Assembly: GCA_023423675.1 (NCBI GenBank)
Contig: JAFAFD010000488.1
Span: 1-7,050 of the forward strand
Direction of reading: 5' to 3'
From: Pseudomonadota bacterium
GTDB lineage: Bacteria > Pseudomonadota > Gammaproteobacteria > Xanthomonadales > Xanthomonadaceae
Length of the DNA: 7,050 nt
In this document: one piece after another, positions 1 through 6,023 of the stretch
How positions within the stretch are numbered: position 1 is the stretch's first letter
How the letters are laid out: each line of letters begins with the position of its first letter
The notes under the pieces: model-generated
The model's database searches: none
What the model saw: the letters and a program-made list of their open reading frames with translations, nothing else
Told to the model about the DNA's origin: nothing
Program-made: the position numbers and the translations under genes

Positions 1-40
1 ATCCGACCCCGTGCTCCGACAGATCGCGGGAAACTGTCGA

Positions 41-223
41 AGGCGGGGTGGGTCCGGTGGCAGGGGTGTGAGCGCCATGGATGGCGCGACCAAGCCCCCA
101 TGGGTGAGGGCGCTTTGCTTGCGAAGCACTGCTTCGCAAGCGCCCGAACGCACAGCCGCCAGCGGCTGGGCCGGACCCCGGAGGGGGGTTCACGGCGTCC
201 CTGCCACTGGACCCACCCCGCCT
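41..223. repeat. 183-bp inverted-repeat element with internal hairpins
   Basis: The ends 41-65 and 199-223 are reverse complements at 24 of 25 positions; the exception (G56/T208) would be a G-U pair in a + strand RNA. Three further G-U-compatible pairs continue the stem inward (66/198, 67/197, 69/195). Inside are the palindrome GCGCCATGGATGGCGC (72-87), a long hairpin (108-145), AGCCGC/GCGGCT (154-159 and 162-167), and a possible inner stem joining 92-99 to 183-190. There is no transposase and no clear target-site duplication. It resembles the dispersed intergenic palindromes or MITE-like elements common in Stenotrophomonas and Xanthomonas, but I cannot name the family and copy number is unknown. 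A structured RNA is the main alternative. Confidence 0.7.
108..145. repeat. Strong central hairpin of the repeat element
   Basis: GCTTGCGAAGC (117-127) and GCTTCGCAAGC (131-141) are perfect 11-bp arms around a 3-base loop. An alternative fold pairs GGGCGCTT (108-115) with AAGCGCCC (138-145) and then GCGAAGC with GCTTCGC, leaving a 5-base bulge at 116-120 in a 15-bp stem. No T-tract follows, so it is not a standard intrinsic terminator. It looks like a REP-type unit inside the larger inverted repeat. Confidence 0.7.
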
Positions 224-254
224 CCCCTCAGGAAACCAGCCTCTGCTGTTGCTT

Positions 255-320
255 CGGCTGTAGCCGTGGCCTCTGCGGGTGCAGGGCTGCAAGCCCTGCC
301 GGTACAAACCCCCGGCCGGG
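255..320. repeat. Cluster of three short palindromes before proS
   Basis: Three perfect dyads lie close together: CGGCT/AGCCG (255-259 and 262-266), GCAGGGCT/AGCCCTGC with a 3-base loop (281-288 and 292-299), and the 10-bp palindrome CCCGGCCGGG (311-320). The middle hairpin lacks a T-tract, so termination is unlikely. They may be REP-like sequence or upstream structure of the proS transcript. I do not see a clean GTAG-headed SMAG repeat, the palindrome class described for S. maltophilia. Confidence 0.5.
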
Positions 321-321
321 C

Positions 322-330
322 TGGCAGAAT
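322..330 (+). promoter_or_regulatory. Candidate proS promoter (extended -10)
   Basis: TGGCAGAAT fits an extended -10 pattern (TG, one base, then CAGAAT, which matches TATAAT at four of six positions). The hexamer 17 bases upstream (302-307) is a poor -35. Transcription would begin near 337, giving a leader of about 25 nt. It is the only promoter-like match close to the start codon and lies outside the repeat element. The assignment is tentative. Confidence 0.3.
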
Positions 331-360
331 AGGCGTCTCTGCCGTTATCCGAAGCCGCCG

Positions 361-2052
361 ATGCGCCTCTCCCAGTTCCACCTGCACACCACCAAGGAAA
401 CCCCCAGCGACGCCGAGCTGACCAGCCACCGGTTGATGCTGCGGGCGGGCATGATCCGCAAGCTGGCATCGGGCCTGTACACCTGGTCGCCGCTGGGCCT
501 GCGCGTGCTGCGCAAGGTCGAGCGCATCGTGCGCGAGGAAATGGACCGCGCCGGTGCCGTCGAATTCCAGATCCCGACCATCCAGCCGAAGGAACTGTGG
601 GAGCAGACCGGCCGCTGGGAGAAGTTCGGCCCGCAGCTGCTGAAGATCAAGGACCGCAAGGAACAGACCTTCTGCTACAGCCCCACCGCTGAAGAAGCGG
701 CCTGCGATTTCGCGCGCAGCGAGCTGTCCAGCTACAAGCAGCTGCCGGTCAACTTCTACCAGATCCAGACCAAGTTCCGCGACGAGATCCGCCCGCGTTT
801 CGGCGTGATGCGCGCGCGCGAATTCCTGATGAAGGACGCGTATTCGTTCCACCTGCACGATGACTGCCTGGTGCGCGAATACGAGAACATGAAGGCGGCC
901 TACAGCCGCATCTTCACCCGCCTCGGCCTCGATTTCCGCATGGTGCAGGCCGATTCCGGCGCCATCGGCGGCGATGCCTCGCAGGAATTCCACGTCATCG
1001 CCGATTCGGGTGAGGACGCGCTGGTGTTCTCCACCGGCTCGGATTATGCGGCCAACATGGAAGCGGCCGTGGCCGCTGACCCGGCACCGCGTGCAGCGGC
1101 CGCCGAAACCATGCGCAAGGTGGAAACCCCCACGCAGAAGACCTGCGAGGACGTCGCTGCCCTGCTCGGCCTCGACCTGACCCGCACCGTGAAGTCGGTG
1201 GCGCTGATGACCGAAGCCGGCTTCGTGCTGGCCCTGGTCCGCGGCGACCATGACGTCAACGAGATCAAGCTGGGCAAGGTCGCCGGCCTGGAAGACCAGC
1301 GCTTCGCCAGCGAGGCGGAGATCGCCGAGTACCTGGGCAGCGTGCCGGGCTTCCTCGGCCCGGTCGCCCCGGCCAAGGCCATCCGTGTGATCGCCGACCG
1401 TGAAGTGGCTGCCATGGCCGACTTCGTGGTCGGCGCCAACGAGGCCGGTTTCCACCTGGCCGGCGTCAACTGGGGCCGCGACCTGGCCGAGCCGGAAGTG
1501 GCTGACATCCGCAACGTGCAGGCCGGTGACCGCGCCGTCGATGGCGGCGAGCTGAAGATCGCCCGCGGCATCGAGGTCGGCCACGTCTTCCAGCTGGGCC
1601 GCAAGTACGCCGCCGCGCTCGACGCCACCGTGCTGGACGAGAACGGCAAGGCCGCGGTGATGGCGATGGGCTGCTACGGCATCGGCATTTCCCGCGTGGT
1701 CGCTGCGGCGATCGAACAGAACCACGATGACGCCGGCATCATCTGGCCCGAGGCGATGGCGCCGTGGCAGGTGGTGGTGTGCGTGATCAACCCGAAGGGC
1801 GACGCAGGCGTGGCCGAAGCGGCGGCCGGCCTGCTGCAGGAACTGCGCGATGCAGGCCTGGATGCGGCGCTGGACGACCGTGGCCTGCGCCCGGGCGCCA
1901 TGTTCGCCGACATGGAGCTGATCGGCGTACCGCACCGGGTCGTGGTCAGCGAACGCGGCCTGGCCGCCGGCACGTTCGAATACCGTTCGCGCCGTGCCAG
2001 CGAGGCGGAAAGCCTGGACAAGACCACCCTGCTGCAGCGACTGCAGGCTTGA
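361..2052 (+). CDS. proS: Prolyl-tRNA synthetase (bacterial type, with editing domain)
   Basis: Cytoplasmic class II aminoacyl-tRNA synthetase that charges tRNA-Pro with proline; 563 residues, close to the roughly 570 of E. coli ProS. The N-terminus [20 protein letters not shown] matches the family, which fixes the ATG at 361 although no Shine-Dalgarno precedes it and the frame is open upstream to 100. Class II motif 1 is around 57-72, motif 2 [18 protein letters not shown] at 146-163, and motif 3 GCYGIGISR at 437-445. The editing insertion (about 225-405), which removes mischarged Ala-tRNA-Pro, carries the lysine in TVKSVAL (K278), [11 protein letters not shown] (293-303) and the GxxxP motif GFLGP (330-334). 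The anticodon-binding domain is about 465-563, with [18 protein letters not shown]. The usual PTHEE is PTAEE here (108-112). It appears to be monocistronic, ending at its own terminator. Confidence 0.98.
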   Translation: MRLSQFHLHTTKETPSDAELTSHRLMLRAGMIRKLASGLYTWSPLGLRVLRKVERIVREEMDRAGAVEFQIPTIQPKELWEQTGRWEKFGPQLLKIKDRKEQTFCYSPTAEEAACDFARSELSSYKQLPVNFYQIQTKFRDEIRPRFGVMRAREFLMKDAYSFHLHDDCLVREYENMKAAYSRIFTRLGLDFRMVQADSGAIGGDASQEFHVIADSGEDALVFSTGSDYAANMEAAVAADPAPRAAAAETMRKVETPTQKTCEDVAALLGLDLTRTVKSVALMTEAGFVLALVRGDHDVNEIKLGKVAGLEDQRFASEAEIAEYLGSVPGFLGPVAPAKAIRVIADREVAAMADFVVGANEAGFHLAGVNWGRDLAEPEVADIRNVQAGDRAVDGGELKIARGIEVGHVFQLGRKYAAALDATVLDENGKAAVMAMGCYGIGISRVVAAAIEQNHDDAGIIWPEAMAPWQVVVCVINPKGDAGVAEAAAGLLQELRDAGLDAALDDRGLRPGAMFADMELIGVPHRVVVSERGLAAGTFEYRSRRASEAESLDKTTLLQRLQA

Positions 2053-2059
2053 CCAGAGA

Positions 2060-2086
2060 GACCGGGGCTTGCCCCGGTCTTTTTTT
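2060..2086 (+). terminator. Intrinsic terminator of proS
   Basis: GACCGGGGC (2060-2068) and GCCCCGGTC (2071-2079) form a perfect 9-bp GC-rich stem with a minimal loop, followed directly by seven T (2080-2086). It begins 7 bases after the proS stop codon, a textbook rho-independent terminator. Confidence 0.95.
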
Positions 2087-2114
2087 GCCTGTTTTGTGCG
2101 CGCCAGCAACTGCG

Positions 2115-2129
2115 CCGGACATAATCCGG
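2115..2129. promoter_or_regulatory. Dyad CCGGA-N5-TCCGG with overlapping -10-like box
   Basis: CCGGACATAATCCGG is a perfect 5-bp inverted repeat around CATAA. The CATAAT inside it (2120-2125) matches the -10 consensus at five of six positions, but no good -35 sits 16-18 bases upstream. Its place between the proS terminator and the H-NS-like gene suggests a regulator site over a promoter. This is inference; the dyad could be chance in GC-rich DNA. Confidence 0.3.
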
Positions 2130-2181
2130 TCAAAATAGACGCATTGGGGCCATCTGGCCGCCATGTCGCGACTGCCGATGT

Positions 2182-2210
2182 TTGTGCTGGGATTAATTCG
2201 TCATTATTCT
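2182..2210 (+). promoter_or_regulatory. Candidate promoter of the H-NS-like gene
   Basis: TTGTGC (2182-2187) and TATTCT (2205-2210) are separated by 17 bases in an AT-rich patch (about 2191-2210) that stands out from the surrounding GC-rich sequence. The hexamers match the -35 and -10 consensus at only three and four positions. Transcription would start near 2217, giving a leader of about 55 nt. AT-rich upstream DNA would also suit autoregulation by the H-NS-type product, but that is inferred. Confidence 0.3.
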
Positions 2211-2259
2211 GTCCCGCGACGCCACGGACCGGCTCGTCCCTGTCCCTAATTCAGTTTCC

Positions 2260-2263
2260 GGAG
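2260..2263 (+). promoter_or_regulatory. Shine-Dalgarno of the H-NS-like gene
   Basis: GGAG lies 9 bases before the ATG at 2273 and supports that start. It is one of the few clear Shine-Dalgarno sites in this window. Confidence 0.8.
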
Positions 2264-2272
2264 TAATCGTAG

Positions 2273-2659
2273 ATGAGCATCGACCTGAGCGGCCTGTCGG
2301 CACGCGAGCTGGGCGCCCTGATCCGTACCGCCAAGAAGCAGCAGACCATCGTGGCCAAGCGTCGCCCGATCACCAAGGTACGTGCCCAGCTGAGCAAGCT
2401 GGCCAAGGCCGAGGGTTACACCATCGAGGAACTGTTCGGTGATGCCCCGGCCGCCCCGCGCGCCCGCAAGGCGACGAAGGCCACCAAGGCACCGGCGAAG
2501 ACCGCCGGCCGCAAGCTGGGCAAGGTTGCCCCGAAGTACCGTAATCCGGCCAACCCGAAGGAAACCTGGACCGGCCGTGGCAAGCAGCCGCGCTGGATGG
2601 CCGAACTGACCGCCAAGGGCGGCAAGAAGCCCGAAGATTTCCTGATCAAGAAGGCGTAA
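2273..2659 (+). CDS. H-NS family nucleoid-associated DNA-binding protein
   Basis: Small basic protein (128 residues) of the H-NS histone-like family, which binds AT-rich DNA and typically silences horizontally acquired or virulence genes. The C-terminal DNA-binding domain is clear: KYRNPANPKETWTGRGKQPRWM (88-109) has the family's Y-R-x-P, the T-W-T-G-x-G core, and a basic GRGKQP loop in place of the Q/RGR minor-groove hook. The N-terminal oligomerisation helix (about 7-55, with RAQLSKLAKAEGYTIEELFG) is shorter than in E. coli H-NS, as in the smaller homologues of Xanthomonas and Burkholderia. The linker (about 57-82) is unusually rich in Ala, Lys and Thr, resembling a histone H1 tail. The gene is transcribed alone, from a clear Shine-Dalgarno to its own terminator. 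I do not assign a symbol because several H-NS paralogues occur in this group. Confidence 0.92.
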   Translation: MSIDLSGLSARELGALIRTAKKQQTIVAKRRPITKVRAQLSKLAKAEGYTIEELFGDAPAAPRARKATKATKAPAKTAGRKLGKVAPKYRNPANPKETWTGRGKQPRWMAELTAKGGKKPEDFLIKKA

Positions 2660-2686
2660 GGCGGAATATCAGGTTGAAATGAAAGG

Positions 2687-2711
2687 CGCCGGCGAAAGCC
2701 GGCGTTTTTTT
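2687..2711 (+). terminator. Intrinsic terminator after the H-NS-like gene
   Basis: CGCCGGC (2687-2693), GAAA tetraloop and GCCGGCG (2698-2704) are followed by seven T (2705-2711). It lies between two convergent genes. Read on the minus strand, the same hairpin is followed by CCTTTCATTTC, a poor U-tract, so it should work well for the + gene and at best weakly for the exporter gene ending at 2718. Confidence 0.95.
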
Positions 2712-2717
2712 GCATCG

Positions 2718-3977
2718 TCACAGGGTTTTGCGGGCCGGCATCAGCAGGTTGCCGAACAGCAGGCCGGCCACCAGCGCCATCACCACGTTGAGCACGGTGA
2801 GGAACACGCTCTGCCCGGCGCCCACGTCCTGCTGCTGCACCAGGGTCAGCACGCCGCGCAGGCTGGTGCTGCCCGGCACCATCATGATGATGCCCGGCAG
2901 GCGGATGATCGCGCCCGGGCGCCCGACCAGGCGGCCGAACAGATTACCGCCGGCGGTCAGCAGCATCGCGGACAGGAAAATACCGGCCGGTGCACCCCAG
3001 GCGTGGCCACCGAATTTGGAAATGGCATAACCGGCCACCGAGGCCGCCATCACCCACGGATAATCACGACGGTTGGCCTTGAACAGCATGGCGAAAGCGA
3101 ATGCCGCGGTCAGCAGCGAGCCCCATTCCACCCACGGCCCCTGCGGCCGCGCGGCACGGATCACCGGCTCCAGGCCCAGCACATCGGCCAAGGTCACCGC
3201 GATCATCGCGCCGACGCTGAGTTTCATGATGGTGGTCAGCGCACCGGCGAAACGCGCGGTACCCGATACCCAGTGCTGGCTGGCCAGTTCATTGACCGCA
3301 TTGGTCAGCGACATGCCGGGCAGCAGCACCACCAGCGAAGCAATGATGACGGTATTGAGATTGAGCGCGCCGATGAAGGCAGCCACCAGCGTGGCGACCA
3401 TGCCGGCCAGCAGCGCGGCCAGTGCTTCGGCGGCCTCGCGGGTGGCCGGGCGGCGGTCGGTGACCATGCCCAGCAGGCCGATCATCAGACCAATGACACC
3501 GGCGGTGGCGATATCCAGCCACGGCAGTTTCCACATGCCGGCCACGCCGGCCGCGCCCAGGCTGAAGGACAGGATGGTGCGCAGCTTGCCGCGCCGGCCG
3601 GGATCCTTGTCCAGCTGGCGCAGCGCGGTATGGCCCTGGGCGATGCTCATGCGGCCGTTGGACACTTCCTCGGCGATGCGGTCGGCCACGCTCAGTTTGT
3701 GCAGGTCGTTCTCGCCCGGTGCCAGGCGGATTACCCGGGTGATGTCACTGGAACCGATGGCCTGTGCCGGATCGCTGAAGCTGAGGATGATGCCGGTGGG
3801 GTTGGACCACGGCTCACAATCGAGATCGAGCTGGCGCGCCAGGGCCACCACGGCCGTTTCCAGGCGCTGTGCGGTGGTGCCATAGCTGTGCAGGCGCCCG
3901 GCGATCTCGGAAACGAATGCCACGCGCTGTGCGTAGGTGGCCGGGGGCGTGGGGATCGTGTGAGCGTCTGCAGACAT
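2718..3977 (-). CDS. Threonine/serine exporter family protein (fused YjjP-YjjB, ThrE type)
   Basis: Inner-membrane protein of 419 residues in the ThrE family, whose characterised members export threonine and serine; E. coli relatives YjjP/YjjB were linked to succinate export. Residues 15 to about 130 form the soluble N-terminal part of the YjjP half (AQRVAFVSEIAGRLHSYGTT, then SNPTGIILSF). About ten hydrophobic segments follow (roughly 133-148, 154-172, 185-203, 207-223, 243-266, 284-299, 305-320, 328-346, 360-378, 391-413). Paired Pro-Gly motifs LLPGMSLTNAVNELA (218-232) and MVPGSTSLRG (366-375) mark the two repeated membrane halves. Corynebacterium ThrE is longer, with an N-terminal extension absent here. 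The true substrate cannot be told from sequence. The ATG at 3977 is the only upstream start in frame; no Shine-Dalgarno precedes it. It is divergent from the Mla-type operon and convergent with the H-NS-like gene. Confidence 0.9.
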   Translation of the reverse strand: MSADAHTIPTPPATYAQRVAFVSEIAGRLHSYGTTAQRLETAVVALARQLDLDCEPWSNPTGIILSFSDPAQAIGSSDITRVIRLAPGENDLHKLSVADRIAEEVSNGRMSIAQGHTALRQLDKDPGRRGKLRTILSFSLGAAGVAGMWKLPWLDIATAGVIGLMIGLLGMVTDRRPATREAAEALAALLAGMVATLVAAFIGALNLNTVIIASLVVLLPGMSLTNAVNELASQHWVSGTARFAGALTTIMKLSVGAMIAVTLADVLGLEPVIRAARPQGPWVEWGSLLTAAFAFAMLFKANRRDYPWVMAASVAGYAISKFGGHAWGAPAGIFLSAMLLTAGGNLFGRLVGRPGAIIRLPGIIMMVPGSTSLRGVLTLVQQQDVGAGQSVFLTVLNVVMALVAGLLFGNLLMPARKTL

Positions 3978-3985
3978 GCGCCGTA

Positions 3986-3991
3986 GTATTA
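3986..3991 (-). promoter_or_regulatory. Candidate -10 box of the exporter gene (near-leaderless)
   Basis: Read on the minus strand, TAATAC (3991 to 3986) matches TATAAT at four of six positions and ends only 8 bases before the ATG at 3977. A weak TTCTCC at 4015-4010 could be the -35 at an 18-base spacing. If real, transcription would start at or within a base or two of the start codon, which would fit the missing Shine-Dalgarno. Confidence 0.35.
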
Positions 3992-4054
3992 CCCACGCGG
4001 GGCCCGGCAGGAGAAATTCATCCCGGTTCGACGCGGCGCGCAGGGCGAAACGGT

Positions 4055-4060
4055 TATGCT
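4055..4060 (+). promoter_or_regulatory. Candidate -10 box of the mla-type operon (near-leaderless)
   Basis: TATGCT matches TATAAT at four of six positions. Transcription would start near 4067, leaving 3-12 nt before the two possible start codons. TTCGAC at 4027-4032 resembles a -35, but the 22-base spacing is too long for a standard sigma-70 promoter, so the call rests on the -10 and on the lack of a Shine-Dalgarno. Confidence 0.3.
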
Positions 4061-4069
4061 GCGAGCCGA

Positions 4070-5191
4070 ATGGCCCCCATGACCCCGAACCACGCCCCCC
4101 GGCTTGAACAGGACGCCCACGATCCCGGGCTGATCCGCCTGTCCGGGCACTGGACCCTGAAGACCGCGCTGGACGCGGCCGAGGTGCTGCGTGGTATTCC
4201 CGACACGTTGACCGGCATCGATGCCACCGGCATCGAACAGCTGGACTCGGCCGGCGTGCTGCAGGTGCTGCGCGTGGCCCATCGTGCCGATCTTGGCGAA
4301 CAGGCCCTGCAGTTCCGTCCGGACCACCAGGCGCTGGTGTGCACCATCGAGGAAGTGGCCGACGACCGCCCCAGGCCCAAGCGCGATTTCGGCGTGCTGG
4401 CCGCGCTCGAACGCCTCGGCGTCAGCGTCCATGCCACCGGCCACAACATCAAGGCGCTGTGCAGCTTCCTCGGCGAGAACCTGGTGAAGGCCGCGCGGCT
4501 GGTGAAGGAACCGCGGCGCTTCCGCCTGACCGCCACCGTGCACCAGATGGAACAGGTGGGACTGGACGCGGTGCCGCTGGTGGCGCTGCTGTCCTACCTG
4601 GTCGGCGCGGTCATCGCCTTCCTCGGCTCGACCATCCTGCGCGACTTCGGCGCGGAGATCTACGTGGTCGAACTGGTCAACATCGCTTTCCTGCGCGAGT
4701 TCGCCGTGCTGCTCACCGCCATCGTGCTGGCCGGCCGCACCGCCAGTGCGTTCACCGCGCAGATCGGCGCGATGAAGGCGCGCGAGGAAATCGATGCGAT
4801 GCGCACGCTGGGCCTGGACCCGGTCGACCTGCTGGTACTGCCGCGCCTGCTCGCCCTGCTGGTGACCCTGCCGCTGCTGACCTTCATCGCGATGATCGCC
4901 GGCCTGGCCGGCGGCATCACCGTCGGCGCGTTCGACCTGGACATCCCGCCGCAGATGTACATCGCGCGCATGCACGAAACGATGGAAGTGCGGCACCTGC
5001 TGGTGGGCCTGTCGAAAGCACCGGTTTTTGCCTTGGTGATCGGCCTGATCGGCTGTCTGGAAGGCCTGAAGGTGGAAGGCACGGCGCAGTCGGTGGGCGA
5101 ACGCACCACCTCCAGCGTGGTGCAGACCATCTCGCTGGTCATCATCATCGACGCCTTCGCGGCGTTGTGGTTCATGCACATGGACTGGTGA
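4070..5191 (+). CDS. STAS-MlaE fusion: ABC lipid transporter permease
   Basis: Permease subunit of an MCE-type ABC transporter that moves phospholipid or another hydrophobic substrate between the membranes; 373 residues from this start. Residues about 12-95 form a STAS domain (LIRLSGHWTL, then GIDATGIEQLDSAGVLQVLRV, with the STAS signature around LDSAG at 58-62), the fold of MlaB, which in E. coli is a separate protein binding the ATPase. Residues about 150-370 are the MlaE permease, with five or so hydrophobic helices, the coupling segment QIGAMKAREEIDAMRTLG (231-248), DPVDLLVLPR and the conserved tail EGLKVEGTAQSVGERTT (331-347). The ATG at 4079 is in frame and equally possible; neither has a Shine-Dalgarno. 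Its stop is 1 nt before the ATPase gene. The similarity to MlaE is strong; the lipid carried is unknown. Confidence 0.93.
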   Translation: MAPMTPNHAPRLEQDAHDPGLIRLSGHWTLKTALDAAEVLRGIPDTLTGIDATGIEQLDSAGVLQVLRVAHRADLGEQALQFRPDHQALVCTIEEVADDRPRPKRDFGVLAALERLGVSVHATGHNIKALCSFLGENLVKAARLVKEPRRFRLTATVHQMEQVGLDAVPLVALLSYLVGAVIAFLGSTILRDFGAEIYVVELVNIAFLREFAVLLTAIVLAGRTASAFTAQIGAMKAREEIDAMRTLGLDPVDLLVLPRLLALLVTLPLLTFIAMIAGLAGGITVGAFDLDIPPQMYIARMHETMEVRHLLVGLSKAPVFALVIGLIGCLEGLKVEGTAQSVGERTTSSVVQTISLVIIIDAFAALWFMHMDW

Positions 5192-5192
5192 C

Positions 5193-6020
5193 ATGAACGC
5201 ATACGACACCCCCACCGACACCGCCCTGCAGGACGACCAGGGCCACGACCTGGCCATCCGCGTGCGCGGGCTGGTCAACCGCTTCGGCAGCCAGACCGTC
5301 CACGAAGGCCTGGACCTGGACGTGCGTCGCGGCGAGATCCTCGGCGTGGTCGGCGGCTCGGGCACCGGCAAATCGGTGCTGATGCGCTCGATCCTCGGCC
5401 TGCGCGTGCCCGACGAAGGGCAGATCGAGGTGCTCGGCCGCGACGCGCGCGCCGACGATGCCGAAAGCCGCCTGCACATCGAGCGCAACACCGGCGTGCT
5501 GTTCCAGGATGGCGCGCTGTTCTCCTCGCTGACCGTGGGCGAGAACGTGCAGGTGCCGCTGAAGGAACACCACCGCGAGCTGCCCGAGCGCTGGCACTAC
5601 GAACTGGCGCTGCTGAAGGTGAAGCTGGCCGGCCTGCCCGCCGATGCGATCAACAAGCTGCCTTCGCAGCTGTCCGGCGGCATGCGCAAGCGTGCCGGCC
5701 TGGCGCGGGCGCTGGCGCTGGACCCGCCGCTGCTGTTCCTGGACGAACCCACCGCTGGCCTGGATCCGATCGGCGCGGCCGCCTTCGACCGCCTGATCAA
5801 GACCCTGCAGGAGGCGCTGGGCCTGACCGTGTTCCTGATCACCCACGACCTGGACACGCTGTATGCGATCTGCGACCGGGTGGCGGTGATCGCTGACCGC
5901 AGGATGGTGGCCAACGCGCCGCTGTCCGAACTCGAGCAACTGGACCATCCGTGGATCCAGGAATATTTCCACGGACCCCGCGCGCGTGCTGCACGCGGCG
6001 AACAGATCAAGAGTGCCTGA
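5193..6020 (+). CDS. MlaF-type ATP-binding subunit of the MCE transporter
   Basis: Cytoplasmic ABC ATPase (275 residues) that should power the STAS-MlaE permease encoded just upstream. All catalytic motifs are intact: Walker A GGSGTGKS (54-61), Q-loop Gln in LFQDGALF (Q105), signature LSGGM (160-164) followed by RKRAGLARALAL, Walker B LLFLDEP (180-186) with catalytic E185, D-loop AGLD (188-191), and switch histidine THD (H218). SGGMRKRAGLARA and FQDGALFSSLTV are typical of the MlaF/Ttg2A branch rather than of importers. The first 20 residues are a polar extension. The C-terminal HPWIQEYFHGPRA segment (252-264) is also family-typical; in E. coli the MlaF C-terminus contacts the partner ATPase and MlaB. 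The start lies 1 nt after the permease stop, consistent with translational coupling. Confidence 0.96.
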   Translation: MNAYDTPTDTALQDDQGHDLAIRVRGLVNRFGSQTVHEGLDLDVRRGEILGVVGGSGTGKSVLMRSILGLRVPDEGQIEVLGRDARADDAESRLHIERNTGVLFQDGALFSSLTVGENVQVPLKEHHRELPERWHYELALLKVKLAGLPADAINKLPSQLSGGMRKRAGLARALALDPPLLFLDEPTAGLDPIGAAAFDRLIKTLQEALGLTVFLITHDLDTLYAICDRVAVIADRRMVANAPLSELEQLDHPWIQEYFHGPRARAARGEQIKSA

Positions 6021-6023
6021 GCC

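Larger units (their letters stand above)
1..360. other. Non-coding region upstream of proS
   Basis: I find no supportable gene here. One frame stays open from position 100 into proS, but its translation is low-complexity Arg/Pro/Ala/Cys sequence unlike any protein I know, and it crosses perfect hairpins. Positions 1-40 contain only a weak dyad (CGACAG at 17-22 and CTGTCG at 34-39). The + strand reading frame that enters at position 3 stops with TGA at 69-71, so the tail of an upstream gene could end there, but nothing in it is recognisable. The rest is inverted-repeat DNA (41-223 and 255-320) and a candidate promoter, listed separately. Confidence 0.7.

Noticed and set aside
41..223. Insertion sequence or CRISPR array
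   Set aside because: No transposase, no target-site duplication at 41/223, and no regularly spaced direct repeats; the structure is inverted repeats only.
281..299. GCAGGGCT/AGCCCTGC hairpin as a terminator for an upstream gene
   Set aside because: No T-tract follows on the + strand, and on the minus strand the downstream sequence is GC-rich.
1..360. tRNA gene or T-box/riboswitch controlling proS
   Set aside because: No tRNA-like cloverleaf or TPsiC arm, no T-box sequence, and no terminator/antiterminator pair before the start codon.
11..421. 136-codon + strand frame from GTG at 11
   Set aside because: Runs through the inverted-repeat element and overlaps the start of proS out of frame; Arg/Ser/Pro-rich with no protein-like features.
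190..2133. Long minus-strand open frame (647 codons) opposite proS
   Set aside because: Antisense shadow of a GC-rich gene: composition dominated by His, Gln, Arg, Ala and Gly, no recognisable domain, and proS itself is unambiguous.
2163..2249. 28-codon frame before the H-NS-like gene (MSRLPMFVLGLIRHYSVP...)
   Set aside because: A leader peptide was considered, but there is no Shine-Dalgarno, no codon run or attenuator hairpin, and it overlaps the promoter-like AT-rich patch.
2679..3986. Long + strand open frame (435 codons) opposite the exporter gene
   Set aside because: Low-complexity Gln/His/Gly/Arg translation, and the minus-strand exporter has clear membrane segments and family motifs.
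3989..5491. 500-codon minus-strand open frame opposite the permease and ATPase genes
   Set aside because: Spans two unambiguous + strand genes and has shadow-type composition.
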